A DNA stretch of 64,000 nt from Amia ocellicauda (taxonomy: Eukaryota; Chordata; Actinopteri; Amiiformes; Amiidae), in NCBI RefSeq assembly GCF_036373705.1, contig NC_089851.1:51333470-51397469 (forward strand), in the 5' to 3' direction. The notes under the pieces were generated by a model. It did no database searches. It was not told where the DNA came from and saw only the letters and a list, made by a program, of their open reading frames with translations. The position numbers and the translations under genes were made by a program. Shown here one piece after another: positions 9,871-22,041 of this stretch (positions are counted from its first letter, which is position 1; each line of letters starts with the position of its first letter).

Positions 9871-12800
9871 ATGCAATCAATCTATTGCAATTAGCAATGA
9901 GGAGTAGCATTTAGTGCTATTGTTTGGCTCCAAACCAGAAGCCTATTGGATGATGTGTTATTTTAAATAAGTATGTATAATATAAAAATAGTAACAGACT
10001 GATTTGTTTTTTTGTATACCCGTATTTTACTGTTTTAGTTTTTAATTTACTTTTTTTTAATTAAGTTAATTACATGCAATTAAATGTGTGTGTATATATA
10101 TGTTTCCAATTTTGTTTACTTTTTAACAAAATTAAAGTGTTCCGAAGCCCAACCCTGCAGCAACACCAGTCTATCACAAGGCAACTCTAATTATCTCTAA
10201 TTAAGGACACAAGTCTAACACAGGGTAACTCTAATTCTAATGTTTGTTATATTTCTTTTTGATAATTTTCAAGATAAGAAAATGTACAAACAAATGATAT
10301 ATGCCAATATTCAGTAAATAATTACCCATTAAGTTTAATCTGAGGATTTTTACAGCTTTTCTTCTACCCCCAAAATTCCAACTCCTGTTACAACTTTGGT
10401 AGAAACATAGTATACATACCAGCCAATTAATTCCCTATATTATCCTTATCTAATAGCCTTAGCTTATTTTCCTTAAACACCTTTTTCAAATCGTTTAACG
10501 TTTCGATTATTTTCAAAAACTACTACTAGTAGCTTACTACTGTTAACAATAACTTACATGTACTTATAGTAACTTACATACTGTAGCATTGGGGGGGCAT
10601 TTTCTTGGTTATTATGAATTATTATTTATTATTTTGTTTTGTAAGGATAAGGGTGTCTGCCAAGAGATAAATAATAATAATAATTTAATTATTGAAACAG
10701 CGATACACAGCAGACCGACACTGTACACACTGCCGGTTTTTCTGCCACTCACGCTTGGCTGCCTGAAGAGCTGGAGTCTCTGGCCTGCGCCCCCTCCTCC
10801 CCTGTCTGCTGGCCAGGAGCCGTAAGTGTCCATCCTCATTTCTGATGCCAATGTAGTATTTTCAGCGGGGGAAAACAAGTAGCCCACAAATCGCTTGCTT
10901 ACTTGCTGCTAGATTTATTGAAGAAAAAAACTAAAAAAAACTAAGAAAAAACTAAGCGCCTCTTGCCCAGAAGAAGTTCACACAGTTCCAGGTGTTGCTC
11001 CGCACACGTGGTCACCAACTCTAAAACCCCTGCACACACCCTAATAAACCCCAGCTACCTTACCTAAATTAGCATAACACATTTTTAAATAAATTAAACT
11101 GAGCACTTTATCTCCGTTGTTACACATACATAGTATTAATAATTATACTGTTCTTACCATATGTAAATCCTGCAATAAATCATTCCCCAGCGTGAAGTAA
11201 TTTTCACAAAACGAAATCCAAATATAAATTTTTGCTAGTCTTTAGATGTGCCCAGCAAATGTAGTCTGTAACTCTAAGTTAAAACTTTAATAACACTCAT
11301 GTATTACAATCAAACTTGAAAAATAGGGCATCCAAAACAGGAATGTCACAAAATGTTGTATCACTATATTAAAATAATATCATATGAAAGCTGTTGGGAC
11401 TGAGGGACGGAAGCTCAGTTCGTTAGCTTTGCCCCTCATATTAGGAATTGGGGGTGCACAAAATGTACTAATTTATGTTTAATCTTAATTGTAAACTACT
11501 GTAAATAAATGAATAAACATATCAAGATGGCTTCCTTTGATCTACTGGCAGAGGTCTGGTCTCATAGTTCTCAAAGCAACTGTTGATCAATAATGATGAG
11601 GTGACCTCTCCAGCCACAGATTAGCCACAGAAATCTTGAAGGAGATGCTGGGAGTGTCAGAACAGCCTTGCTAAAATTTGCTTGCTTGACAATTAATACA
11701 ATTGGCTCTGTTGACATGTTTTTCAATCATTAATATAAAACATTATACAGTTTATACAAAACATTAATACCGGCTCTTCAAAAAGTTTTACATTTATATT
11801 TATAAATGTTATTTTGTATACTGGTAAGTTAGCCTTGATTGGTCTTTGTTCACATATTTTTCTTTTTAAGCTGTCAAAAGCAAAATATTCCATACCTCTG
11901 TTTTGGATAGCGTACAGTTGCTAATAATAATACAAACCATACATTTCATTACAATAACACACACATATATATTAAGGCTGTCAGTCCATTCAAATATTTG
12001 ATCGGTTAATCAATGGGCAATTGCTGATTAATCGGGCACTTATTAAAATAAAAACAACGCTGTAACATTAATGGTAAAATATATATATATAGGAATATAT
12101 ATTTAAAAAACACCAAATCATTATAATAAGCAAACTAAATTATAATTGCTACAGCAAATGGGTGCTCACAAATTATACTGTAAACTACACTGCTCTTGTA
12201 AGAAAAGCATTGCATGCAAATGAAACAGAAAACCTTTCCTTGTCTTCAATATTTCCTTACAAATCGAGTTTGAATCCAAAGTTTAGTTTCCCATTAGCGG
12301 CTTGTGACCCTGTAGTTTGTGTGCTGATACTGTACACGTGATGTGATCTTTTGCATGATTTGCCTTTATAATTTAACTCTAGAAGTGCACGGCTGGTCAG
12401 TTTGACTGATTTAATTTGAATTACTATGTGTTCCTGAATACACTATGGATACCAATTCCTGACTTTTCCTAAATATATGTATTAAATATGCCTACAGCAT
12501 TTTAGCTGCATAAACGCAAATAAAGTTTTTTATTTGATCATTATTATACTATAGTTTTGGCTCTTGTAGGTAGTTTGAAATGTCGGTGCTTCTAGTGTGT
12601 ACTGTATAATAGCCAGTCATTATAATAGACATTTTTAATTTGTTTAAATCTGCTTGATATATGATCTTTTAAGAACTATACTGTGATGATTATATATATA
12701 TATTTATATATATATATATATATATAAATATACTGTGTCATTTATGTTGTTGTAACTTACCATTACATATAGTGTGCCTTCCAGATGTATGCATACCCCT

Positions 12801-13380
12801 GATTCAATGTAACAAAAATAGTTTTAGCAAAAAAAAAAAGAGAACAATGATATTTTTTGTTTGTTTTTGTTTTGTTTAAATACATGCACACATGAAACAA
12901 TGTAGGACTATTAGTGTTAGATATCGCAAAAATATTAAAGTACAAGTTTTGAACAAATATGCAAATATGTTTTTGCGAAGTACAGTACTGAAACTAGTAT
13001 TGCTTTCATTAATTTCTGCAACAAATGCTGAGTGTACACTTGCATAGATGTGAGTGAAGCCATCTTCTTTTTGCCAATGTACAGCATGGCAGAAGCTGCC
13101 ATAACTAAATATTCCTATACATATTTACACTCTTGATCTTGCTTTTCTCTTTCAAAACTCAAAACTTCACCATGTAGTCTCGCTCCCAAACACCCTTTAT
13201 ATAGCATGCAATTGCATCACGGTTTAATCTGTATTCACCTGATTAAATCATGCAATTTCATGCATTCGGATTTCATGAAATCCAACGAAATTGAACACAT
13301 TCGGATTCCATAGAAATTTCATAGTGTATCGCAAAGCTCTTTACAAGAAAATATAGTTAATTAAATATTAAAACTACAAT
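9871..13380. other. Long AT-rich stretch without genes
   Basis: No coding frame with recognisable homology. It contains an L2-type tail with AAT repeats (10640-10690), a possible hAT-type terminus resembling GGCTGTCAGTCCATTCAAAT near 11970, an AT dinucleotide tract (12690-12730) and simple A/T-rich runs. Confidence 0.6.
10640..10690 (+). repeat. L2/SINE 3' tail with (AAT)n
   Basis: The block GTAAGGATAAGGGTGTCTGCC followed by AAATAATAATAATAAT is the conserved 3' tail of fish L2 LINEs and their SINE partners. No body of the element is readable upstream. Confidence 0.65.
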
Positions 13381-13389
13381 TAAGATAGA

Positions 13390-13690
13390 CAATAAAACAA
13401 TACAATTATACTATAGTACTTACTACAGTAGTACAACAAATACTGTAGGACACTGTTGTATACCACACTAAACTTTTATACTATGGTATACTGAATAATG
13501 TGTGACATACGATAGTACACTGTTATACTATAGTATACTCTTGTTACGTGATATACTATAGTATCTTGTAATGTACTATAGTGCCTCCTACGGTACTTAG
13601 ACAAATATTGAACTACCCTGTTGTATACTATAGTTTACTGTAGTACCTTGTGATGTACTATAGTACTTAATATATTACATGTACACTGAA
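13390..13690. repeat. Cluster of ACTATAGT palindromes
   Basis: About 300 bases rich in short palindromes such as TACTATAGTA, ACTATAGTATACT and CTACTGTAGTA-type variants, repeated at least eight times in both orientations. It may be a palindromic MITE or satellite. No clear termini or target duplication were found. Confidence 0.55.
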
Positions 13691-14430
13691 ACATACTGCT
13701 TACTGTACTTCCACAATGTTTCTCATGGAACTTTAGCATTCTAGTTATAAATAATATCATCATTATTATTATGCTTTTACTTTGTATTGCCTACAGGTCT
13801 TACACATACTAGTACAGACTGTTACCGAGGGTCTGGTGGAGAGAAAATGGCCACTTGAAAATCATATTAATAAATATATCTTCACTTCAGACATTTGTGA
13901 CATTGCTATATTTAAAACAATTTATACAAATAACAGAATTAAGATAAAATTGTGGTGCAGTTCCCCTTAAAGTTTAAGCAAAACTTATTTTAGCAAATAC
14001 ATTGTTAATTCATTACTTGAATCGCTTCACATTACATAAATAAATGAATAAATGTAGTAGTGTTGACATAAAAAAATGTCCATTTGAACAAGTATTTATG
14101 TTTTAATGTATTGATTATTTTCACTGTAATTAAAATTTAAAACAAATTCGCAGTGAAAATAATAAATAAATGTTGAAATAAATAAATACATGTTCTAATA
14201 AATACATGGAGATTTATATATTATTGTATTTAATTCAAAATCTGTTTATTTATCCATCTATTTATTTCCACATTAATTCATGTATTTATTATTTTCTCCA
14301 TGTATTTATTTTTAATTTTGTCATGGATAGTATGGAGGATAATTTGTGCCAAAATGTAAAAAAAAAAAAAAAAAAAAAAAAAAACAATGTATAAATAAAT
14401 AAATAAATATGTAGATAGTAAAGACGTTAA
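13691..14430. other. AT-rich simple-sequence region
   Basis: Mostly AAATAAATA-type simple sequence and a poly-A run around 14357-14384. No gene seen. Confidence 0.6.
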
Positions 14431-16001
14431 TTCCGTTCGGAACTTAAAATGGTGTCCAGACTGTTCCTATTGCACAGACCTCCTGATGTGCCTTGTCCTA
14501 ATGGATAATTTCTGTAATGGATAATTTAATCGCTGGCTCTATAGAGTTGAACATAAGACAACATACGGACATACGGACATACTCGGTCAGGCGCAATAGT
14601 AAAAACTAATTGGAGCTATTTGCTCCTTAGTGATATACTTTGCTTTTCCAGCTGTAAATATATATAACGCATACATCAGAAATCAACGTGATAACTATAT
14701 GAAACACCAGGTATGCAACTAAATAAGCTTGAGAAGGTAAATGGAAAAATGGAGAGCAGCAGCAATCTAAAGCTACTTAAATGGTTAGATTGTGTTTTAA
14801 AGTACACAAAATGAAACTTAGAGAATAAACTGTTTACTACTATATTATGATATTAGAAGTATTGATGGTACTACTAATGTAATTAAATTGATACATTTCA
14901 ATCAAATAAGTGTAGTTGGTTTATTGAGATTGAAATGGCTTGTTCCTTAAAATATTAGACCACAAGAGGGGGAACTTGACCTTGAATACTCTACTTACCA
15001 AAACCTTTAAGCAACAATTGTTGTCAACATGTGTCTTCATCTGATTCATATTTTTATGAGTCTGAAGCCATACATTTCTCGACTCCAAGCACCTGGAAGC
15101 CTCAAAAGTTGGGGGCCAAGCAACGAAGTTGCTGGAACCCTATTGTTATTGTTAGGATTATTATTTTTCCGCAGTATCTTTTCAAAAGCCTATAAAAACC
15201 AACGCTTGATGAAAACTCATGAAACTTCATACAGTGATAGATGGCTATGTAGTACTATGCCATATTCAATATGGAGGCCATATGTCACATGGTCTGGTGG
15301 CCATAGTGGCTTAAGTGACACATTTTGGAAAATATACAAAAATCTTCTTCTCCGAAACCGCAGACGGGACAGATGTGAAACTTGGTGTGTGATGTTATGT
15401 TATGGCCTAAATTCAGATTTGTTCAAAACAAGTCAATAAGTCATATTGTTTGGCAGCCATATTGGATTGGCCAAGAATCTTCAAAGATCTTCATCTCCGA
15501 AATGGTTGGTCTGATTGATATGAAATTTTGTACACGTGACCTTGGCTAGATCCTCTGTCAGATTTGTTCAAGGCAAGTTGATTGAGAAAACAAAATGGCC
15601 GCCATGAGCCAATCAAATATTCAGAGATGGTCAAGTTGCAAATAAATGCATATGGTGCAGTATGGAACTATGTTAGAATGTATTGGACTGATTGTTACTT
15701 GACAGAATTGATCCCATAAGCAATGTGGTGGTCACTGGTCATTATTATTATTATTATACTTATTTTTTCTTCTCTTCCACCAGAATATGTTCAAATGCCT
15801 ATAACTTTTGAACCGCAGTCTAAAAAGTCACCAGACTTTGAATGGATGTAGGGGTCTATGGCATGGTCACTAGATCGCAAAATGGCGGCATAATGTCACA
15901 TGGTTTGGTAGCCATCTTGATTGTAGTCCAGGCAAAAAAATACAGTTTTCAAACATAGTTTTCTCAGGAACGGGAAAGATATTGTACATATTGCGCTTAT
16001 G
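14430..16001 (+). repeat. 2.2-kb tandem repeat, unit 1 left part
   Basis: First part of a ~2.2-kb repeat unit that recurs at 28445-33490 and, in part, at 33490-33645 and 38590-39110. Shared blocks include ACATAAGACR near a CGCTGGCTCT, GACCACAAGAGGGGGAACTT, CACCTGGAAGCCTCAA and GCCATCTTGATTGTAGTCC. The unit is interrupted at 16002 by a Polinton and resumes at 27698. Long frames in the unit (such as 15029-15439) are not conserved between copies and are not called. Confidence 0.8.
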
Positions 16002-16630
16002 AGTAGTAATGATGGCACTTTATGTCAAAGTGTCAGGTGGCCCCACCCCTACCCAGAAGCCCCATGGGCTGGGAAGCCCCGCCTTACCCAGAAGCCCCAC
16101 GGGCCAGGAAGCCCCTCCTTACCCAGAAGCCCCACGGGCCAGGAAGCCCCTCCTTACCCTGTACCCTTTGATCCTCTCCAGTCAGCCAACTTGTTAGGAT
16201 ACAGGTTTTACCCTTTGACCCTCTCCTGTCAGCCATCTTGTTTGGATGACCGTAATCTTGTTAGGATGACAGCCATCTTGTTTGGATGACCTCCATCTTG
16301 TTAGGATGACAGGCATTTTGGAAAGGGCACAGGTCATCTTGACAAGTGTTTGCCGCCATCTCACCCTGATGGTGTATGTGTGTGTGTGTGTAATGTTTAA
16401 GAGCTTATTATTATTTGTGTTAGGTTATGTTTTATGATTAGGTTTGTTATGATAAGTTGTTAGCAAAATAAAATACATTAAAATAAAAAGAGAACAACAA
16501 CATAAAGTTTTAATAAAAAAGTATTTTAAACTGTATTTAGTGATGTGCGTGTGATGATTTTAGGTTATATATTTTATGATTATTTTTGGGGTGGTACAGT
16601 TTTGGAAAAATAAAAGAGAAAGAAAAGGTA
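16002..16630 (+). repeat. Polinton left terminal inverted repeat
   Basis: Matches the reverse complement of 27025-27691. The outer part has three tandem ~34-bp units (ACCCAGAAGCCCCACGGGCC type), followed by about five ~21-bp units built on GCCATCTTGTTNGGATGAC, then a short GT tract and an AT-rich inner part. The same subrepeats occur at the second Polinton end (42104 on). Confidence 0.9.
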
Positions 16631-16833
16631 TAGACATTCAAAATATGAGACTCAGTAAAATATATTTCAATGTCAATATTTTATTGTGACAGCTCTAAGA
16701 ATGACAACAAGGCATCAAGTCAGATGTAGACAGTGAGATTAGATACTGACTCGGGTGACCAATGATCCCGCTTCCCCAACACCTACAGCAGCCAGGAAGA
16801 AACAACTGAACTGTACTGCACTAGCTACTCCCT

Positions 16834-17189
16834 CTACTTGTTTATTGGCCAGGGCAGTGACACTATTCTGTCTAGCACAGTGTAGAAATTGGGTTTGGTC
16901 ATGATAGGGATAGTATTTCCAAAAGAACTGTGCAGAACTTTTTGGACAGATGTAAAAGCAGATTCACCAGGATGTGTCTCTTTATACAGCATTCTCTTGA
17001 GCACATTGGGGAGGGACGCCACTGTTTTTTCAACATCAGCAACTAGCGATTTCACATCAGAATTACCAGTATCATACAAATCACCAAACTTGTGAGCTAT
17101 TAGAGTGAGGATGACATCTTCAAACATAGATTCCTCAAACATACGTAAACGTAATTCCAGGGGCCCCGGGGGTTTCTTTCTCTGAAAAA
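16834..17189 (-). pseudogene. Polinton left gene, last exon: Bcl-2-like candidate
   Basis: Exon read on the minus strand from an acceptor (TTTTTTCAG) at about 17190. The encoded segment has a helix-rich profile with a BH3-like motif (IAHKFGDLYD) and, ~70 residues later, a BH1-like start (KPNFYTVLDRI), the order seen in Bcl-2-fold proteins. Compared with the copy at 42736-43177, a 10-base deletion just after the BH1-like start shifts the frame. The Bcl-2 assignment rests on motif pattern only and is an inference. A Bcl-2-like protein would be expected to block apoptosis in infected cells. Confidence 0.5.
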
Positions 17190-17244
17190 ATATATGAATT
17201 AATATAATGTCTTATTGCACAGAAAAGCAGAGCAGACACAAACA

Positions 17245-17380
17245 GTATTTTATTTATGTTTGTAAAACACTTGATAAGCCTTGTTTTTTATAACCTTCTC
17301 AACTATTTGCATTACTTTCTCATCCACACTTTCTAACAAGTCACTAAACCATCTTGAAGGTAGAGTGCATGTTTCAGAGA
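17245..17380 (-). pseudogene. Polinton left gene, penultimate exon fragment
   Basis: The minus strand encodes a block (PSRWFSDLLESVDEKVMQI) nearly identical to the end of the exon at 43252-43824. Homology to that copy stops abruptly near 17375, so most of the exon (the Cys/His-rich part) is missing here. Function unknown. Confidence 0.65.
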
Positions 17381-17456
17381 AAAGCACGCAGTAAGACAGC
17401 CCGCTACTGTAAAAAGAGGTAAGCAGACAAATAGCACAGTTAACCCCACTCCGAGT

Positions 17457-17856
17457 GTGCATAAAGAGATAGACAGGTCAGGTGAACAAATACCCTGTAC
17501 AGGCATTCAGACCTCTGATGATTCTAGGGCCCTGTTGTTTAGTAAAATATGTCACATTTGTTGGCAACTGGTAGAAGATTTACACACAGCTCATAGAAAA
17601 ATACATGTTTTGACAAATGTGTTAAAACAAAAAGGGTATAACATCGAGTTTGCTGAATCGTCACACTGTGAGTGAAAACCGCAATTAACAAATAATGAAA
17701 CAAGTAAGACACAAAGACACTCGGTCTGCACGTATCACGGCAGTACTGATAAAGAATATTAATGTAGCCAAAAGAATGCTGCGTAGGCTTAAATCTAGAA
17801 TGGATGTGTCACAATTAGCAGGATCACAGACACCATTACAGCACAGTGGCGGTTGA
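17457..17856 (+). pseudogene. Small unrecognised frames upstream of the polymerase
   Basis: Two short plus-strand frames lie head to tail: 17457-17675 (72 residues with a CHICWQ motif) and 17695-17856 (about 53 residues, strongly basic, with KRMLRRLKSRM). The second could be a small DNA-binding protein. Neither family is recognised, and either could be a remnant of a polymerase N-terminal extension. Confidence 0.35.
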
Positions 17857-18046
17857 TGACCACCCAGCAAACTTGGAAATTCAGGAATATATTGATTTGA
17901 TTGTGTCTGATGAATTAGCATTAGAAGCTGATAATAATAACCAACCAGACTTGGAAATTCAGGAATATATAGATTTGCACGTGTCTGATGGGTAAGCATT
18001 AGAAGCGAATAATAATGATAATCAGATTGGGGGTGGTGATGTAGCA
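17857..18046 (+). repeat. ~80-bp tandem duplication
   Basis: Two diverged copies (about 17866-17945 and 17948-18030) of a segment encoding NLEIQEYID...VSD...ALEA. The second copy has an in-frame stop. The duplicated acidic segment lies directly before the polymerase coding region. Confidence 0.7.
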
Positions 18047-21000
18047 ATGTTAGAGGTGAATAATGAAAATGCTGAACAAATGGTTGAGGGTGGTGATGGC
18101 GGGGACCCGCCTCGGGTGTTTTTGGAGCGTATTCGTCACTATGACCGGGAACTTAACAGGTTCCGGGGAATGGAGTTTTATGAAGAATTCAGGTTTGTGA
18201 ATCTGGATCTGGTAGAATCGTACTGGTGCTGCGCAAGGGCTGTTAAATGAAATATCACACAATGTGGGTCCTAATGATTTTGTACAGCTTAGACTGAGCT
18301 CGGGGTCATTAAATAATGCTTTCTGTTAGAGGAGGCAACATTTGGGGGAGCTGGATGAAACAGATTTCCTAGAGAGCATAGCTAATTTACTGCAAAGTCA
18401 CACCGAAATCCTAATATGCAAGGTGGGGTACGGAGACGTATAAAAGGTATTTTGTTTTGCAAGATAATAGACAAGAAAAGGGCATGCCTCACTGATTTCA
18501 AAAACCAAGGTAACAATTTATGTTTTGCCGCCAGTGTGTACCGCCTGTGGAAAGGGAAAGAATGCACAGATGTTTGTTTTACTTCACAAACAGCATTACT
18601 ACGGGGTTTTAAACATCAGAACATTTATAGGTGTTAACTATTTCTGTGATTATTGCCACGCAGTATATGGGCATAAAAATAGTCACACGTGTCGGAATTT
18701 GTGCAGAGCGTGTTTAGACCCCCACTGTTTTGAGGTTAAAGAGACCATCACCAGATGCGATGTATGTAAAATATTCTGTAGAGGTGGTGTTTGTCTCAGG
18801 AGACACAAGGCTAAAGCTGCCACCAAAGAGATTCAGTGTGTTCAACACTTTTACTGTACAGAGTGCCGGACTTTTCTCCCAATAATGCACACTTGCGAAG
18901 AAAAGCTCTTTCCGTGCTGTAAAAGTGTTATCCAGACACCTGACAATCATGTATGCTACATGAGCGTAATAAACATCCCCAAACAATCGGAAAAATACAT
19001 TTTCTTTGATTTTGAATGCATGCAAGAAACAGGACACACATCCCAAATTATGTTTATGCCTCACACATAAACAACAAACGCACATGGGAGTTTTATGGGG
19101 ATTCTTGCTTATCTGACTTTGTGAAATGTTTCATTGACACGTGTTTTAAAAACTACACTTTTATTTCACACAATGGTAAAGGCTATGATAACTACTTGGT
19201 CATTAGAGAGCTCATACGTGAAAAGGTTGCTACACACTTCATCACACAAGGAGGTAAAATTATGTGCATGACAGTGACCGCTCTGAACATCAGGTTCATT
19301 GATTCATTACATTTCTTGCCTCTGAAACTGAGCAATATGCCAAAAGCAATGGGGTTTGAGGGTGAGAAAGGCCATTTCCCACACTTCTTTAACACGGTCG
19401 CAAACCAAAATTATGTAGGACCCTTACCCGCTGAACAATTTTACGGGGTAGACTACATGATGGGTGCAGATAAAACACAGTTTCAGGAATGGTACGATGA
19501 GCACAAACTCGATGAATTGAAGCGGTATTGTAGACAGGACGTGGACATACTGAGACAAGCTTGTACTACATTTAGAAACGAGATATTAAGTATGACAGAG
19601 CAGATACGTCTGAAGTGTCCGTCTGACCCTGATTCAGACCTGATTAAAGTCAGTCTTGACCTGTTTCAGTACATCACATTAGCCTCTGTGTGTATGACCA
19701 TGTACCGGTACATGTTTCTCAGACCGCAGACCATAGCATTAGTCCCGCATGACAATTATCACAACCAGAAAAAGCGGTTCTCGACCCCCGCTATTCAGTG
19801 GCTCATGTATACTGAACACACAGACAACATCAGTATACAACACGCACTAAAGCTGGGTGGTGAGCATAAATTTGGCCCGTACTATCTAGATGGTTTTGCA
19901 GTAATAAACGGTGTGTACGCTGCTTTTGAGTACCATGGATGTTTTTTTCATGGTTGCGATACCTGTTATAGCGAAAATGACGTTAACAGTGTGACAAAAA
20001 CAACATTCGGCTGGCTATATCAAAAGACAATGTATAAAACCGAATTCTTAAAATTACAAGGGTTTGATGTTAAAGTGATGTGGGAACACAAATGGAAGAC
20101 AATGCTGAATGAAGACCAGGATGTTAGGGCATTTATTTCCGAATCATAGTTACCAGCGCCTTTAGACCCCAGGGAGTCTCTATTCGGTGGGTGGACGAAT
20201 GCAGTGACCCTGTATTATCAACCAAAACCTGGCTAGGAACTCCGTTACTATGATTTCACCAGTCTGTACCCGTTTGTAAATAAAACCAAATTGTACCCCG
20301 TTGGTCACCCGGATATAATATGCGAGGGCTTTGAAGATTTACAAAATTACTTTGGGCTCGCAAAAGTCAAAGTTTACCCTCCTAGAAGGTTGTTTTTCCC
20401 TGTGCTACCGACCAGAGTTGGTAAAAACTGTTCTTTACACTCTGTCGGACGTGCGCTGACACCCAGCAGGGCTCCCCCTGCACACACAGCGACGAGCAGA
20501 GAGCGCTTACCGGTGTCTGGTGCATGCCAGAGCTGCTGTCTGCTGTAGATAAGGGTTACAGAATAGCAGAAATATACAAGATCTGGCACTTTAAGCACTC
20601 GACCAACACGTTGTTTAGTGAATATATTAAAACGCATTTAAAAGGCAAACAAGAAGCTTCAGGCTACCCCCAGTGGTGCAAAAATGACACAGACCGTGAA
20701 CACTACATCAGAGAGTATCATGACAGAGAGGGGGTACACTTGGACCATTACAACATTACTAAGAATCCGGCCAAAAGACAGATTTCAAAACTGTTTTTGA
20801 ATTCTTTATGGGGAAAATTTGGACAACGACCAGATTTACAAAACACCAGTATTGTGAGAGACCCCAACGAATTATTTAAATACGTGTTTGCCCCATACCA
20901 CGAGGTCCCGTCTTGTGATTTTATTGATGATGACGATGATTTTATGTGCCTGTGTCACCTGGAAAAGAGCACTACACACAGCTTTCAAATGTAAATATTT

Positions 21001-21480
21001 GTATTGCCAGTTTCACCACCGCCTATGCTAGGTTAGAACTGTACTCCCTTCTGGATTCATTACAAGGTCGTTGTTTGTATTATGACACTGATTCAATCAT
21101 TTATGTAAGCAGGCCAGGACAGTGGGACCCCAAGTTAGGAGATTATCTGGGTCAATTGACAAGTGAGCTGCCTCCGGATCAGCACATTACAGAGTTTGTT
21201 GCAACAGCACCTAAATCCTATGGATATAAGCTCTCAGGAGGGAAAGCCTGTATCAAGGTAAAGGTATCACATTAAACGTGGCTAATAGTGAGAAAATTAA
21301 TGTCGATAGCCTAAAAGATTTGATACTTGACTATGCGGATAAGTAGGCTGGTGCAAATGGTGAAATAAAAGACATTGCACTGCGGCAACCGGGGATAGTA
21401 CGTGTTAAACGTGACTGGCACTTTGAGATGAGAACACTGCAAAAGACCGAGAGATAAATTACAGATTACAACGTTAGCTC
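18047..21480 (+). pseudogene. Protein-primed family B DNA polymerase (Polinton PolB)
   Basis: A ~3.4-kb coding region broken by at least six frameshifts or stops (frame changes near 18250, 18400, 18530, 19050, 20430 and 20970; stops at 20149 and 20236, and again after 21275). The order of parts is normal: an N-terminal region (18047-18520), a Cys/His-rich zinc-finger-like block (18640-18960), the exonuclease boxes FDFE (19005-19016), YDNYL (19183-19197) and YCRQDVD (19525-19545), then polymerase motif A DFTSLYP (20252-20272), motif B around LNSLWGKFG (20790-20822) and motif C YYDTDS (21078-21095). In an active element it would copy the linear genome from a terminal protein primer. All catalytic motifs are visible but the gene cannot make one protein. 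Confidence 0.92.
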
Positions 21481-21485
21481 GACAG

Positions 21486-21662
21486 ATGTATCCAGGCAAA
21501 TCTCAATATTTTTTGGAAGCTTTTGAAGATGCCACCAAGAAGTATTTCGGATACTTATTTGTCGATGTCATGTCAAAGACCCCTGATGAATACCGTTTAA
21601 GGACGGGTCTTTTCCCCCCTGACATCCCGGTGGTTTATGTGTTTAAAAAACAAAGAAAGTAA
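21486..21662 (+). CDS. 58-residue ORF after the polymerase, unknown
   Basis: A short plus-strand frame starting MYPGKSQYFLEAFEDAT and ending in a basic KKQRK tail. It lies between the polymerase remnant and the pX-like gene and reads without interruption. I recall similar short proteins near this position in other Mavericks but cannot name the family. It could also be the displaced C terminus of a larger frame. Confidence 0.45.
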   Translation: MYPGKSQYFLEAFEDATKKYFGYLFVDVMSKTPDEYRLRTGLFPPDIPVVYVFKKQRK

Positions 21663-21719
21663 AAGCCGCTGGTTTTCCAGCGTTGAGCACATTTGCTGTC
21701 TGTGACTCTGGCTGTCAGT

Positions 21720-22041
21720 ATGTCACTGCGTATGAAGAGAAAACTGGCTCTCCTGCAGCTGCTGGTTAAAGCCAAGCCGCAACAAGGCCATTCTGTGCGC
21801 CGCTGGAAGCGACCTGGTACAGGCCGTGTCAGAAATCGCTCTAAATACACTGAAAGGAAACATCCGCTTGAGCGCTAAACAATTTCAGAAACTCAAGAAA
21901 AGTGGCCACATTATAAAAACACTTAGTAAAAAGACAGTGTCTGTTAAGAGAAAGAGAAATCTATTGAATCAGTCTGGGGGGTTTATCGGTAATTTGCTAA
22001 GTATTGCCATTCCCCTCATTACCGGCTTACTGACCAGATGA
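21720..22041 (+). pseudogene. Core/pX-like virion protein, one frameshift
   Basis: The first part (from ATG at 21720, MSLRMKRKLALLQLL) is basic. After a frameshift near 21790 a second frame (to 22041) carries a basic middle (KKTVSVKRKRNLLNQ) and a glycine-initiated hydrophobic C terminus (GGFIGNLLSIAIPLITGLL). This basic-plus-amphipathic layout is typical of the small Maverick protein likened to adenovirus core or membrane-lytic proteins. It ends 3 bases before the next gene's start. Confidence 0.65.

Noticed and set aside
15029-15439. A 136-codon frame in the 2.2-kb repeat
   Set aside because: Not open in the homologous stretch of the second unit (31870-32260) and no recognisable domain.
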